Part shown: positions 34,537 to 43,800 of the stretch, piece by piece
Layout of the letters: every line of letters begins with the position of its first letter
Position numbering within the stretch: position 1 is the stretch's first letter
Source: Desulforamulus aeronauticus DSM 10349
GTDB taxonomy: Bacteria; Bacillota; Desulfotomaculia; Desulfotomaculales; Desulfotomaculaceae
Assembly: GCF_900142375.1 (NCBI RefSeq)
Contig: NZ_FRAR01000019.1
Location: 1 to 64,000, forward strand
Length of the DNA stretch: 64,000 bases
Direction of reading: 5' to 3'
Translations under genes and position numbers: made by a program
Notes under the pieces: model-generated
The model's database searches: none
The model's input: the letters and a program-made list of their open reading frames with translations, nothing else
Told to the model about the DNA's origin: nothing

Positions 34537-35121
34537 TTATAGTTGTACTAAAATGGGCTGGATTTGCTTACCTTGTAACGCCTGTAAAATGGTGTCTATG
34601 ATCAGATCCATACGACTCTTTAAAGAATTTGGCTTCCCGATGGGACTATCCTGACCAAATGGTACCATATAAACATTCTTGGTGTTAAGCAGTAATCCAA
34701 TATTTTTTGCATTCATACCTAATCCATCATTCGTAGAGAGCGCTAAAATGACTGGTCTTTGGTTTCTTAGATGGGCCTTGGCGGCCATTAATACCGGCGA
34801 ATCAGTGATACCATTGGTCAATTTAGCCAAAGTATTGCCCGTGCAAGGGGCAATCACTACTACATCCACTAATTTTTTAGGCCCTACCGGTTCCGCTCCG
34901 GGGATGGTATTAATAGGTTTTTTACCTGTAATTTGGGTTAATTGTTCTCGCCATTTCTCAGCAGTACCAAAATAGGTATCCATGGTATCTACTGAATGGC
35001 TGACAATGGGAAACACCTCTGCACCTGAATCCACCAACTCTTGTATTTTAAGCATTACTTCATCTAATGTACAATGGGAGCCTGTGAGGGCAAAACCAAT
35101 TTTTATTCCTTGTAAACGCAT
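34537..35121 (-). CDS. dpaB: Dipicolinate synthase subunit B (flavoprotein)
   Basis: DpaB (SpoVFB) joins DpaA to oxidise dihydrodipicolinate to dipicolinic acid, which fills the spore core. The 194-residue protein is a flavoprotein of the PdxA/Dfp-like class with IKIGFALTGSHCTLDE at its start, VVIAPCTGNTLAKLTNGITDSP and PVILALSTNDGLG. ATG 35121 follows GGAGG. Made in the mother cell in Bacillus; the same is expected here. Confidence 0.95.
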   Translation of the reverse strand: MRLQGIKIGFALTGSHCTLDEVMLKIQELVDSGAEVFPIVSHSVDTMDTYFGTAEKWREQLTQITGKKPINTIPGAEPVGPKKLVDVVVIAPCTGNTLAKLTNGITDSPVLMAAKAHLRNQRPVILALSTNDGLGMNAKNIGLLLNTKNVYMVPFGQDSPIGKPNSLKSRMDLIIDTILQALQGKQIQPILVQL

Positions 35122-35145
35122 ATGCCGCACCTCCGTTAGCCATTC

Positions 35146-36048
35146 CTATTGTCCGTTATTCTTTGCCAGTGCATTGGCTAATAGAGTAGGTATCACCTTA
35201 GACAGAATCTGTCCTGCTGTTTTGGGAGCTACTTTGCCCGGCAATCCCGGTGCCAAAAGGGCCTTGATACCCAGTCTGGCGGCCGCTTCAAAATCAGTAC
35301 CTCCGGGTGGGGAAGCCACATCAATAATCACGGCATCTTCCCTAGCTTTGCTTACTATACAGCTAGACAACACCATGGCCGGGACGGTATTAAAAATAAT
35401 TTCCGCCTGACCAATTTGTTCCTGTAATTCTTCATAGGTGATAGAGTTCATACCCATCTCGTAAACTCTGGCCCGATCAGCAGCTTTTCTAGCTACCACT
35501 GTAACCTTCGCACCCATACCCTTTAGCAGTCTGGCAATGCTGGCCCCGGTACGTCCAAACCCCAAGACGAAGGAGTTACTATTGTGAATGGTAATGGCTG
35601 TATTCTCCATCGCCATCTGAATAGCTCCTTCCGCTGAAGGGATGGAGTTAAGAATTGCCACTTCGTCCAAATCTAGTAGTGTAATAAGGTTAACACTACT
35701 GCGCTGAACAATTTCCTTAAGTTTTCCCCGTGCATAACCACAAAAGACCGGCGTCTCGGGAGGCAATTTTACCAATAAAGTTTCTGACAATAAAAAGGGC
35801 TTCTCTTCATAGACACAATAGAGGTTGCCATCCTCTAAAATACCGGGTACAGGTAGAATAACTGCTTTCACATCAGCCAAAGCCTCTTCCAGGCTTTGGT
35901 AGAGGATTACATGCGGTGGGTCATGCTTGACCGGTAAACCTACTACCCGAACATGAGCACCAAGACGAGATAAGGTTGAAACCAATTCTATTTCTCTGGC
36001 ATCACCACCGAGGACAGCCACTTTAACGCCCTTTAGATCAGGCTGCAT
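35146..36048 (-). CDS. dpaA: Dipicolinate synthase subunit A
   Basis: DpaA (SpoVFA) is the NAD(P)-binding subunit of dipicolinate synthase. The 300-residue protein starts with a Rossmann nucleotide site (VAVLGGDAREIELVSTLSRLG), followed by a second one (FVLGFGRTGASIARLLKGMG). The ATG at 36048 follows AGGAGG with ideal spacing and ends 24 bases before dpaB. The 113 bases between dapB and dpaA contain CATATCATGTA, which is near but not a match to the sigma-K -10 CATANNNTA, so a sporulation promoter is possible. Confidence 0.95.
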   Translation of the reverse strand: MQPDLKGVKVAVLGGDAREIELVSTLSRLGAHVRVVGLPVKHDPPHVILYQSLEEALADVKAVILPVPGILEDGNLYCVYEEKPFLLSETLLVKLPPETPVFCGYARGKLKEIVQRSSVNLITLLDLDEVAILNSIPSAEGAIQMAMENTAITIHNSNSFVLGFGRTGASIARLLKGMGAKVTVVARKAADRARVYEMGMNSITYEELQEQIGQAEIIFNTVPAMVLSSCIVSKAREDAVIIDVASPPGGTDFEAAARLGIKALLAPGLPGKVAPKTAGQILSKVIPTLLANALAKNNGQ

Positions 36049-36161
36049 CTTGTTTTCCTCCTCTCCAACCCTTCACTGACACATTACATGATATGAGTTG
36101 GCAGAGGGGGTGGTGCTTGTACTGGATGGCTTAACAGAGGTGCGGAAATTGCCATATTTAG

Positions 36162-36959
36162 TTATTCAAAGAGTAGATTTTCCAGTCCGTAGACCAAATG
36201 CTGCAAGGACATTACTTTGCGAACCGCTAGCAGTAAACCAGGCATAAAGGATTCCCGGGAAATAGAATCATGTCGAATCGTTAAGGTTTGTCCAATACCA
36301 CCGAGAATAACCTCCTGGTGCGCCACAAAACCGGGTAAGCGAACACTATGAATACGCATACCTTCATAGTTACCGCCCCGCGATCCTTCAATCTTTTCTA
36401 ATTCACTGGGCATACCCTGGGCCATGTTGCCCCTTACGGCGGTAATGGCCTCTGCTGTTTTAATGGCGGTGCCTGAGGGGGCATCCATCTTTTGATCATG
36501 ATGCAGTTCAATAATCTCCACATGAGGAAAATACTTGGCAGCCTCCGCTGCAAATTTAATCATAAGCAAAGCTCCAATAGCAAAATTAGGAACAATGAGA
36601 GCACCTGTCTGCTTCCCCGCAGCTATTTCCTGAAAATGTTGAATTTCAGTTGAAGACATCCCGGTGGTGCCTACTACAGGTCTCACGCCATATGTAAGAG
36701 CCAATTCAATGTTACCCTGCACCACACCAGGCCGGGTAAAATCGATTACCACATCTGGTTTCAGTTCCTGAAAGGTCTTTTCCAGGTTGTCGGATATCGT
36801 AACATCTAGGTCTGCTATTCCCAGGTGAATACCCAGAGGACTACCAATCTCCCTGGTATCTACCGCCCCTACCAGCTCCATGCCCTCTGCCTTCAGTACC
36901 GCTTTGCAAGACTCCTGTCCCATTCTGCCAAGGGCCCCTGCTACTACTACTTTAATCAC
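36162..36959 (-). CDS. dapB: 4-hydroxy-tetrahydrodipicolinate reductase
   Basis: DapB reduces the DapA product on the way to diaminopimelate. The 265-residue protein has VVVAGALGRMGQE (nucleotide site), VVGTTGMS, the catalytic HHDQKMDAPSGTA and the C-terminal RLPGFVAHQEVILGGIGQT. The start is GTG 36959 after GGTGG. It is the first gene after the strong promoter at 37017-37046. In Bacillus dapB lies elsewhere, so its position at the head of this operon is a clostridial-type arrangement. Confidence 0.96.
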   Translation of the reverse strand: MIKVVVAGALGRMGQESCKAVLKAEGMELVGAVDTREIGSPLGIHLGIADLDVTISDNLEKTFQELKPDVVIDFTRPGVVQGNIELALTYGVRPVVGTTGMSSTEIQHFQEIAAGKQTGALIVPNFAIGALLMIKFAAEAAKYFPHVEIIELHHDQKMDAPSGTAIKTAEAITAVRGNMAQGMPSELEKIEGSRGGNYEGMRIHSVRLPGFVAHQEVILGGIGQTLTIRHDSISRESFMPGLLLAVRKVMSLQHLVYGLENLLFE

Positions 36960-37016
36960 TTTCCCACCATCCTTTACTCATTTATCTGAAAATATTTTTT
37001 TGTAGAATTTATGCAT

Positions 37017-37046
37017 ATTATCCATTACCTTATTTATTCTTGTCAA
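37017..37046 (-). promoter_or_regulatory. Promoter of the dapB-dpaA-dpaB-asd-dapG-dapA operon
   Basis: TTGACA (37046-37041), 18 bases, then GATAAT (37022-37017) on the minus strand, 57 bases before the dapB start. The -35 is a perfect sigma-A match. Confidence 0.75.
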
Positions 37047-37078
37047 GTTAGTAGAGATATCTGTCCATGCTGTAAAAA

Positions 37079-37101
37079 CAAAAACCCCAGGTGATGGGGT
37101 T
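37079..37101 (-). terminator. ymxH terminator
   Basis: AACCCCA/TGGGGTT with a 5-base loop begins at the ymxH stop codon and continues into TTTTGTTTTT on the minus strand. Confidence 0.85.
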
Positions 37102-37369
37102 AGTAGGAATACCTATGCAGCACCGGATTGCATTGATCCATTTCTACAATAATTACTTCCTCACCAATTTTCCGAATGCTATCCCAAGGGATTACCATTT
37201 GTTGTTTATCCATCCACATATTGATAAAATTACTACGTCGCGGCAGTATAATAGATCGAATGGTCCCTGTTTCCAGGTCAATGGTTACATCAGACTCCCC
37301 AACCACTCCGAGGCGGGCCCCGTTATTAATATTAACAATCTCTTTACCAACCAATTCTCCTAAACGCAC
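37100..37369 (-). CDS. ymxH: YmxH/YlmC-type PRC-barrel sporulation protein
   Basis: This 89-residue PRC-barrel protein (MRLGELVGKEIVNINNGARL, ITLETGTI-like ETGTIRSIILP, then IPWDSIRKIGEEVIIVE) belongs to the YmxH/YlmC family, widespread in spore formers and of uncertain role. The start is GTG 37369 after GAGGGG. It follows an unknown membrane-protein gene by 11 bases, and the mlpA-ymxH neighbourhood is as in Bacillus. Confidence 0.9.
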   Translation of the reverse strand: MRLGELVGKEIVNINNGARLGVVGESDVTIDLETGTIRSIILPRRSNFINMWMDKQQMVIPWDSIRKIGEEVIIVEMDQCNPVLHRYSY

Positions 37370-37380
37370 GGAAACCCCTC

Positions 37381-37728
37381 CTATCTGAATCTAAATTTTA
37401 ATCGTTTTAATCCTTTACTAAGTCGATTTAGATAAGGACTGACGATAGCCAGAACAAAAGAAATTGCTGCCATGGGTTCCACACTAACTGTCGATACGTT
37501 TACTCGGGCGGGAATCTCCACCTCTAAAAAGGTTTTGAGCATCACCAAAGATAAATAGATGCCCCCGGCGGTTCCTATTAATCCAGCTAGGGATTCGGAA
37601 AGGGGTGACATCTTGCTCTCTCCGATGACATCCCATTCCTTCCTGTATCTTTTCAGTTTGACTCGTTCGCTCAAGGAAAAAAATATCAGCAGGGCCACCA
37701 CGACACCCATGATAATACTGCCTACCAT
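37381..37728 (-). CDS. Unknown 115-residue membrane protein
   Basis: I do not recognise it. There are three hydrophobic segments (about 2-18, 46-65 and 84-100) separated by a basic stretch (RVKLKRYRKEW) and ending in a basic tail KGLKRLKFRFR. The start ATG 37728 follows GGGGGG. It is probably cotranscribed with ymxH, 11 bases downstream, and may act with it in the developing spore membrane; that link is inferred from position only. Confidence 0.7.
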   Translation of the reverse strand: MVGSIIMGVVVALLIFFSLSERVKLKRYRKEWDVIGESKMSPLSESLAGLIGTAGGIYLSLVMLKTFLEVEIPARVNVSTVSVEPMAAISFVLAIVSPYLNRLSKGLKRLKFRFR

Positions 37729-37781
37729 TTTTAACCACCCCCCTGCTACATCTTATGAGCAAGGTGGACAAATATTCATGA

Positions 37782-37811
37782 AAAAATCCCCTGAGCAGGT
37801 CGGGGGATTTT
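37782..37811 (-). terminator. mlpA terminator
   Basis: AAAATCCCC/GGGGATTTT stem with a 12-base loop and TTTTTTCATG following on the minus strand. Confidence 0.75.
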
Positions 37812-37847
37812 GCAATGCGTTTAGATCCGTTTGACTAATGGCCAGTT

Positions 37848-39116
37848 CTAATCCTTTAAGGTTTCTAGAACCTTCTGTAAGTCTCCACAGTCCGTCCATG
37901 GTCCGATAGCAGCCATGGAAAATTTATCAGGCTGGAATAACTGAGTAGACACCCGTACGGTATCTTCCACGGTTACCCGGTTTAATTTCTCCACAATTTC
38001 TTCTGGACTGTATACCTTTCCCAAGTAAAGTTCTGACTTACCCAGACGACTCATGTGGGTGTTGACACTCTCCATGGACAGCAATAGGTTGCCCTTAAGC
38101 TGATCCTTGGCTCGCTGCAGTTCTTCTTTACTGACACCATTTCTCTTTAAGTCATTTATTTCTTTAAAAATAAGTTCCATGGCCTGATTTACATTTTGTT
38201 TGCTTAAACCCGCATAGACACCAAAGATACCGGTATCGTAATAGGAACTGTGATAGGAATAAACCGTATAAACAAGACCACGCTGTTCCCTAATTTCCTG
38301 GAACAACCGGGAGGATAACCCGCCACCCAGTATGGTATTAACCACTTGAGCAATGTAAACATCGTCATGGCCGAGACATAAACCAGGAGCACCAATGACC
38401 ATATGTACTTGTTCTGTTTCTTTGCTTCGACAATTCACTTGAGCAGCAGGATTGGGAAGTTCCAAACGTCGATTTACTTGATTACCGGATAAATTCTCTA
38501 ACAACGGTGTTAATTTTTCTACCACCTGTTGATGCGTAATATTCCCCGCAACCGAGATCACTAAACGATTGGGCGTATAATGATGCTTCATATAATCTCG
38601 GAGATCCTGATGATTAAAACTGCTGACTGTTTCTGTGGTACCAATAATAGGTCTGCCTAGAGGATGCCCGGACCAAATTGTTTTGGCAAACATATCATGC
38701 ACCAGTTCATCTGGAGCATCTTCGTACATTTTTATTTCTTCCAGAATAACATTCTTTTCTCTTTCTACATCCTGCTCGGCAATTTTAGAGTGAAACAGCA
38801 TATCTGTAAGCACTTCCACTGCCAAATCAAAATGTTCATCCAACACCTTGGCATAGTAACAGGTATACTCTTTGGTGGTAAAGGCATTGAGTTGACCGCC
38901 AACAGCATCTAATTCTTCGGCAATTTGTTTGGCAGTTCTGTTTTCTGTACCCTTAAACATCATATGTTCTATGTAGTGAGAAATTCCCGCGGTTGTATCA
39001 CTCTCATCGCGGGAACCTACATCCACCCAAATGCCAAGGGCTACGGAACGTACATGGGAAACTTGTTGTGTAAGGATTCTTACTCCATTTGCTAGTACTT
39101 CTTTTTGGTAAAACAT
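37848..39116 (-). CDS. mlpA: M16 family zinc protease, MlpA/YmxG-like
   Basis: The 422-residue protein is an M16 (pitrilysin/insulinase-like) metallopeptidase. It has the inverted zinc motif HYIEH (47-51), the downstream glutamate in REKNVILEEIKMYED, and the C-terminal M16 lobe with the substrate-binding REQRGLVYTVYSYHSSY. The gene lies between ylxY and ymxH exactly as in Bacillus, where it is called ymxG or mlpA. ATG 39116 follows GGGGGTG. Confidence 0.93.
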   Translation of the reverse strand: MFYQKEVLANGVRILTQQVSHVRSVALGIWVDVGSRDESDTTAGISHYIEHMMFKGTENRTAKQIAEELDAVGGQLNAFTTKEYTCYYAKVLDEHFDLAVEVLTDMLFHSKIAEQDVEREKNVILEEIKMYEDAPDELVHDMFAKTIWSGHPLGRPIIGTTETVSSFNHQDLRDYMKHHYTPNRLVISVAGNITHQQVVEKLTPLLENLSGNQVNRRLELPNPAAQVNCRSKETEQVHMVIGAPGLCLGHDDVYIAQVVNTILGGGLSSRLFQEIREQRGLVYTVYSYHSSYYDTGIFGVYAGLSKQNVNQAMELIFKEINDLKRNGVSKEELQRAKDQLKGNLLLSMESVNTHMSRLGKSELYLGKVYSPEEIVEKLNRVTVEDTVRVSTQLFQPDKFSMAAIGPWTDCGDLQKVLETLKD

Positions 39117-39299
39117 TACAACACCCCCTGGAAGCGCAATAAGCTATGTTTCTCCAAAGAAAAGACAAAATCCTTTAAAAAAACGCTAATTTATCATGAT
39201 CTTACTAAGTTTGCCCTGATGCAGATCGGAAAGGTTATCTTTCCTGAGCTGCTTAGATCAGCTAAATTAATGTAAGTATGCCCCAATCCCCGCTCTCTA

Positions 39300-40040
39300 T
39301 TAATTTTCTTTATTTTTTATTTCTTCTACCGGAAGGCTGCTAGTTAATTCACCCACGGTAACAAATTGATATCCTTTTTCCTTTAATTGTTTGATTATTT
39401 GTGGTAGTGCTGTTGCCGTAGGGGCGGTAGGATGCATTAAGACAATGGCACCGTTGTGTGCTTTGTTAACTACCCGTTGAATGATGACTTCCGGTGATGG
39501 TCTTTGCCAGTCGATGGTATCTATACTCCATAAAATAAACGAATAATTCTGTTCTTCAGCCGCTTTTAAAACAGCGGGACCCCTTTCGCCATAGGGAGGA
39601 GCATACAGCTTTGGCCGTTTTTGAAGGCAATCAAAAATAAGTTTCTCTGCCTTTTGCATATCTTTCAGGTTACCACTTTGGGATAATTGGTCTGGATGTG
39701 GGTGGGAATAGCCATGGGAACCAATCTCATGACCGGCTGCATCCATTTTTTTTAATAGATCAGGAAAATCCTCTACCCAGGTGCCACCGGCAAAAAACGT
39801 GATTTTAACATTGTTCTCCTGTAATATTTCCAACATTTTTGGAATGTACTCCTCACCCCAAAAGACATTACAAGCTAAAGCAATTTTTTTCTCCTTGTCA
39901 CTTCCCTGGTAAATGGGAGCTAAAACCCGTTCATGTTTTTCATTGGTAGCCATAATACCCAACCCAATGAGGAAAGCAGCAATCATAGCATAAAGAATAC
40001 ATTTATACAGCGGCCCCCTGCGAATAAACAATATACGCAT
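39300..40040 (-). CDS. ylxY: YlxY-like polysaccharide deacetylase family protein, altered active site
   Basis: The 246-residue protein has an N-terminal membrane anchor (about 12-30) and a NodB-type deacetylase fold with GHEIGSHGYSHPHP (the metal histidines), KLYAPPYGERG and TIDWQRPSPE. The usual catalytic TFDDG is replaced by CNVFWGEEY, so the two first aspartates are missing. Bacillus YlxY has the same kind of substitution (NVAWGNEY), so this is a family trait and activity may be altered or lost. Between pnp and mlpA, as in Bacillus, with a cortex-hydrolase gene added. Confidence 0.88.
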   Translation of the reverse strand: MRILFIRRGPLYKCILYAMIAAFLIGLGIMATNEKHERVLAPIYQGSDKEKKIALACNVFWGEEYIPKMLEILQENNVKITFFAGGTWVEDFPDLLKKMDAAGHEIGSHGYSHPHPDQLSQSGNLKDMQKAEKLIFDCLQKRPKLYAPPYGERGPAVLKAAEEQNYSFILWSIDTIDWQRPSPEVIIQRVVNKAHNGAIVLMHPTAPTATALPQIIKQLKEKGYQFVTVGELTSSLPVEEIKNKEN

Positions 40041-40114
40041 GTCATCCCCCCTTTAAAATTGTCTTCTTTTCCCATCTTTATGCCACGGGAGGAAGGTTTA
40101 TTTCTCAAAAAAGG

Positions 40115-40140
40115 AAAAACCCCTCAAATAGAGGAGTTTT
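40115..40140 (-). terminator. Terminator after the SleB-like gene
   Basis: AAAACTCCTC/GAGGGGTTTTT with a 5-base loop and TCCTTTTTTG on the minus strand, 15 bases past the stop. Confidence 0.85.
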
Positions 40141-40155
40141 ATGTCATTATTCCTA

Positions 40156-40878
40156 TTAAGTAGCAAAGACATGTTGTCCGATTTTATTAATAATAGGCCG
40201 GCTCCAAATCCACTGGCTAGTGGCCGTGCGTGGATTCCAGTAATATAAAGCACCACCGGAAGGATCTGAGCCTCCTAATGCTTCCTGAACAGCTCTGTAG
40301 GAAGAATCATTCGGTTCCAGGTAAAACTGCTTGTCATTTACCGCTGTAAAGGCCCAGGGCTGAAAAATGACATCCTGTACGGTATTGCCAAACTTTCCCG
40401 ATTGCAGACGGTTCAGTACCACTGCTGCCACCGCAACCTGACCCGCAAAGGATTCTCCCCGTGCCTCACCATGTACCACCCTGGCTAAATCGTAAATATC
40501 CTGTCTCGAAAACTGTAAATTCCCTCTGGATGCCGTAGTAGTACGAGGGCGCTCTACCTGACCGCCGCCACTCACCTGTTGAATCAACAGGGAAGCTGTT
40601 TGGCTCCCCACTATGCCATCTACCGTTAAACCATTTCGCATTTGAAAACTCTTGACAGCTTGCTGGGTTTGCCAACCATAGATACTATCAGCTGTTCCTA
40701 CCGGGTAACCAAGATACCCTAAATTTTTTTGCAGTTGTAATACATCATAACCAGAGATGCCTACCTTTAGTGTACGATCTCCCAAGTATGCCTCGGCACT
40801 CAGAACGGGTACTGTTAGTATTGCTACAACTGAAAAAACTACAAATAATACCATAAATTTTCTTTTGTAAATTACCAT
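40156..40878 (-). CDS. sleB: SleB-like spore cortex-lytic enzyme
   Basis: SleB breaks muramic-delta-lactam-containing cortex peptidoglycan during germination. The 240-residue product has a signal peptide (about 1-30), a peptidoglycan-binding domain (VGISGYDVLQLQKNLGYLGY, IYGWQTQQAVKSFQ) and a C-terminal hydrolase_2 domain (LARVVHGEARGESFAGQVAVAAVVLNR, FYLEPNDSSYRAVQEA and ALYYWNP). The domain order is that of SleB. The start is uncertain: ATG 40878 or GTG 40881 lies on a GAGG site with little spacing. The neighbours are pnp and ylxY; the position is not the Bacillus sleB location. Confidence 0.88.
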   Translation of the reverse strand: MVIYKRKFMVLFVVFSVVAILTVPVLSAEAYLGDRTLKVGISGYDVLQLQKNLGYLGYPVGTADSIYGWQTQQAVKSFQMRNGLTVDGIVGSQTASLLIQQVSGGGQVERPRTTTASRGNLQFSRQDIYDLARVVHGEARGESFAGQVAVAAVVLNRLQSGKFGNTVQDVIFQPWAFTAVNDKQFYLEPNDSSYRAVQEALGGSDPSGGALYYWNPRTATSQWIWSRPIINKIGQHVFAT

Positions 40879-41009
40879 CACCTCATATCAAAATAACAAG
40901 ACACAGAATAATACAATGTTTATTGTAACTATTCTCTGAGGTATTTGGCAAAGTGTGTATAAGCTTCATGTTATTGAAAATATAGTTTCACTTTTTATAG
41001 AAAAAACAT

Positions 41010-41057
41010 AGCCGGTAAATGGGATTTAAATCGAGGTCTTGCTCCCATTTACCGGCT
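41010..41057 (-). terminator. pnp terminator with long stem
   Basis: AGCCGGTAAATGGG and its exact complement form a 14-bp stem with a 20-base loop. TGTTTTTTC follows on the minus strand. It lies 10 bases past the pnp stop. Confidence 0.88.
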
Positions 41058-41066
41058 ACTGTGATT

Positions 41067-43289
41067 TTATTCCTTGGGAACCCTTGGGCGACTAAAGGGC
41101 CTTCTTTCTCTCTCTTTTTCCTTCTCATTGGCAGATTCCGGCGGTGCCATACCCAGATCCCGCATAGCTTCCTTCTTGGAAAGTTTGAGGCGGCCCTGCG
41201 GGTCATAGCCAATGGCTTTAACCATAATAGTTTCTCCTTCTTTGACAACATCCTCGGTTTTTTCAACTCTTTGGAAGTCCAACTGGGAGATGTGTACCAG
41301 ACCCTCTTTGCCCTGTAAGCCCATAGCACCAGGGATTACCTCGACAAAGCAACCAAAATCTGTTACTCTGGTAACTTTACCATTATACAGTTTACCAACC
41401 TCTACTTCGGCAGTAATAGCTTGGATAATTTCCAGCGCTCTCTTACCCTTTTCACGGTCAACGGCGGCAATGAATACCCTGCCATCGTCTTCAATATCGA
41501 TATTAGCACCGGTTTCCTCAACCAGCTTTTTAATAATCTTGCCACCGGGTCCAATAACATCCCTAATTTTATCGGGATGAATACTCGTCCGGATAATGCT
41601 GGGGGCAAACTGGGAAATCTCCGGTCTAGGAGCGGGCAAAATTTCCAGCATTTTTCCTAAAATAAACATCCGACCCTGATGGGCCTGCGCCAAAGCCTGC
41701 TCAAAAACGTCTCGGGTAATCCCGCCAATTTTGATATCCATTTGTAAAGCGGTAATACCCTTAGCAGAACCAGCCACTTTAAAATCCATATCTCCCAAAT
41801 GGTCTTCCAGACCTTGGATATCTGTTAGCACAGTAAACTTATCTTCTTCCATAATCAATCCCATGGCCACACCAGCCACCGGTGCCTTTAGAGGTACACC
41901 AGCGTCCATCAGTGCCAAGGTACTGCCACAAACGCTTCCCATGGAAGTAGAGCCATTTGATTCAATAGCCTCGGACACCACCCGAATGGTGTAAGGGAAT
42001 GCTTCTTCCGCCGGAATCATCGGTTCTAAAGCACGTTCAGCCAGTGCACCGTGCCCAATTTCCCGACGACCAGGAGAACGCATGGGTTTGGTTTCTCCTG
42101 TACTAAAGGGAGGGAAGTTGTAGTGGTGCATATAACGTTTGGTTTCTTCTACACCGAGACCATCCAGGATCTGTTCTTCACTGACAGAACCCAAGGTAGC
42201 CACAGAGAGAATTTGGGTCTGACCTCTGGTAAATAAACCAGTACCATGGGTACGGGGTAGTACACCCACTTCCACGGCAATAGGCCGAATCTCATCAATC
42301 GCTCTACCGTCAATTCTCAGTTTATCATGGGTAATAATTCTGCGAACGACTTTCTTTTCTGCTTTTTCAATCAGTAGTAAAACTTCTTTGGGGTTATCAG
42401 GGAATTGCTCCAAGTAGGTAGTTTTGAGGTTGGCCATAACCTCATCCAGGTAAGCTTCTCTTTCCTTCTTGGTGAGCTTTTCCGAAGAGCAATGCAACAC
42501 AGCCTGACGAATGGCATCTTCAGCATTGGCTAGGATGGCCTCTGTCAGGGTCGGATCCACTTCCTGTTCGGCAATTTCCATCTTTTCGAAGGCTAACCCC
42601 ATGGCTAGGGCATCTGCTCTGAATTTTTCAATGAATTGAACAATCTCCTGCACGGTACGATGTCCAAACATAATGGCTTCCAGCATTTCATTTTCGGGAA
42701 CTTCTTTAGCCCCTGCTTCTACCATCATAACTGCATCGTCTGTACCGGCTACCACTAGGTGCATATCACTGCCTTCAGCCTGACGAACCACAGGGTTAAT
42801 GACAAATTGTCCATCAACCCGGCCTACAATAACACCACCAATAGGCTTCTTCAAAGGAATTTTAGAAATATGCAGCGCAGCGGAAGCTCCAATCATCGCT
42901 GCAATTTCCGGAGCATTATCCTGATCTACAGATAAAACAGTAGCTACTACTTGAACTTCGTTTCTCATATGTTTAGGGAATAAAGGACGAATGGGGCGGT
43001 CAATTAAACGACCGGACAAGATTGCCTTTTCACTGGGTCGCCCTTCCCTTTTTATAAAACCACCTGGAATTTTTCCTACCGCATAAAGTCTTTCTTCATA
43101 ATCAACAGTGAGAGGGAAAAAATCTATATCCCTGGTATTTTTAGCCACGGTAGCGGTTACTAAAACTACTGTTCCGCCATAGGTTACTAGTACGGCTCCA
43201 CTGGCCTGTTTAGCCATCCTGCCGGTCTCCAGGGTTATCGTTCTCCCTCCTAGGGACAACTCCCTGATTAAAACGGAATTCTCTGACAC
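41067..43289 (-). CDS. pnp: Polynucleotide phosphorylase
   Basis: PNPase degrades RNA 3' to 5' with phosphate and can add tails. The 740-residue protein has both RNase PH-like domains, GXXG-type KH ([17 protein letters not shown]) and an S1 domain ([21 protein letters not shown]), then a charged tail ending RPRVPKE. Catalytic block [18 protein letters not shown] is present. The start is GTG 43289, 10 bases after GGAGG. It follows rpsO in the same direction, as in Bacillus and E. coli, but with its own rpsO terminator between. Confidence 0.97.
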   Translation of the reverse strand: MSENSVLIRELSLGGRTITLETGRMAKQASGAVLVTYGGTVVLVTATVAKNTRDIDFFPLTVDYEERLYAVGKIPGGFIKREGRPSEKAILSGRLIDRPIRPLFPKHMRNEVQVVATVLSVDQDNAPEIAAMIGASAALHISKIPLKKPIGGVIVGRVDGQFVINPVVRQAEGSDMHLVVAGTDDAVMMVEAGAKEVPENEMLEAIMFGHRTVQEIVQFIEKFRADALAMGLAFEKMEIAEQEVDPTLTEAILANAEDAIRQAVLHCSSEKLTKKEREAYLDEVMANLKTTYLEQFPDNPKEVLLLIEKAEKKVVRRIITHDKLRIDGRAIDEIRPIAVEVGVLPRTHGTGLFTRGQTQILSVATLGSVSEEQILDGLGVEETKRYMHHYNFPPFSTGETKPMRSPGRREIGHGALAERALEPMIPAEEAFPYTIRVVSEAIESNGSTSMGSVCGSTLALMDAGVPLKAPVAGVAMGLIMEEDKFTVLTDIQGLEDHLGDMDFKVAGSAKGITALQMDIKIGGITRDVFEQALAQAHQGRMFILGKMLEILPAPRPEISQFAPSIIRTSIHPDKIRDVIGPGGKIIKKLVEETGANIDIEDDGRVFIAAVDREKGKRALEIIQAITAEVEVGKLYNGKVTRVTDFGCFVEVIPGAMGLQGKEGLVHISQLDFQRVEKTEDVVKEGETIMVKAIGYDPQGRLKLSKKEAMRDLGMAPPESANEKEKERERRPFSRPRVPKE

Positions 43290-43412
43290 TCTTCTCTTAC
43301 CTCCATAATCTCCAACGTATTTACAAATCTTAGCAATTCGACATTTTTAATAGTATTTCCTTCTTAGGATAAGAAAAATACAAACTATTTATGCCGGATT
43401 ACTATATAAATA

Positions 43413-43440
43413 AAAAAAGTGGGCAATTAAGCCCACTTTT
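43413..43440 (-). terminator. rpsO terminator
   Basis: AAAGTGGGC/GCCCACTTT with a 6-base loop touches the rpsO stop and ends in TTTTTTTAT on the minus strand. Confidence 0.92.
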
Positions 43441-43441
43441 A

Positions 43442-43711
43442 CTACTTACGAAGACCAAGTCTTTCTAAAATTTTACGATAACGGTCGAAGTCACGATCAC
43501 GTAAATAATTTAGTAAGGCACGGCGTTGACCAACCATTTTTAATAGGCCACGACGAGAGTGGTGATCTTTTTTGAAAGACTTCAGGTGCAAAGTTAATTG
43601 ATTGATACGCTCAGTTAACAGAGCAATCTGCACCTCGGGAGAACCAGTATCGTTTTCATGGGTTTTGAAATTCTGAATGATTTCATTCTTCTTTTCAATA
43701 GATAATGCCAC
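43442..43711 (-). CDS. rpsO: Ribosomal protein S15
   Basis: S15 binds 16S rRNA early in small-subunit assembly and in many bacteria represses its own mRNA. The 89-residue protein starts [15 protein letters not shown] and has [40 protein letters not shown] and ends RLGLRK. GTG 43711 is 8 bases after AGGAGG; the longer frame (43720) begins inside the ribosome-binding site. A structured leader lies upstream. Confidence 0.97.
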   Translation of the reverse strand: MALSIEKKNEIIQNFKTHENDTGSPEVQIALLTERINQLTLHLKSFKKDHHSRRGLLKMVGQRRALLNYLRDRDFDRYRKILERLGLRK

Positions 43712-43737
43712 GTAGTTCACCTCCTTGTATTAATGAT

Positions 43738-43798
43738 CCCTGTTATCCAAGACAACCGTCGGAGTGAACAAATTCCCTAGATAACAGTTCTTGGGAAA
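43738..43798 (-). promoter_or_regulatory. Candidate rpsO leader with pseudoknot-type pairing
   Basis: On the minus strand, CCAAGA (43794-43789) can pair with TCTTGG (43752-43747), and CTGTTATC (43787-43780) with GATAACAG (43747-43740). The order 1-2-1'-2' is that of a pseudoknot; the two helices share one base at 43747. The second helix can also be lengthened by TCCC with GGGA (43795-43798 with 43736-43740) at the cost of the first. The structure ends about 25 bases before the rpsO start. Known S15 leaders use such switching to sense free S15. Confidence 0.5.
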
Positions 43799-43800
43799 TA

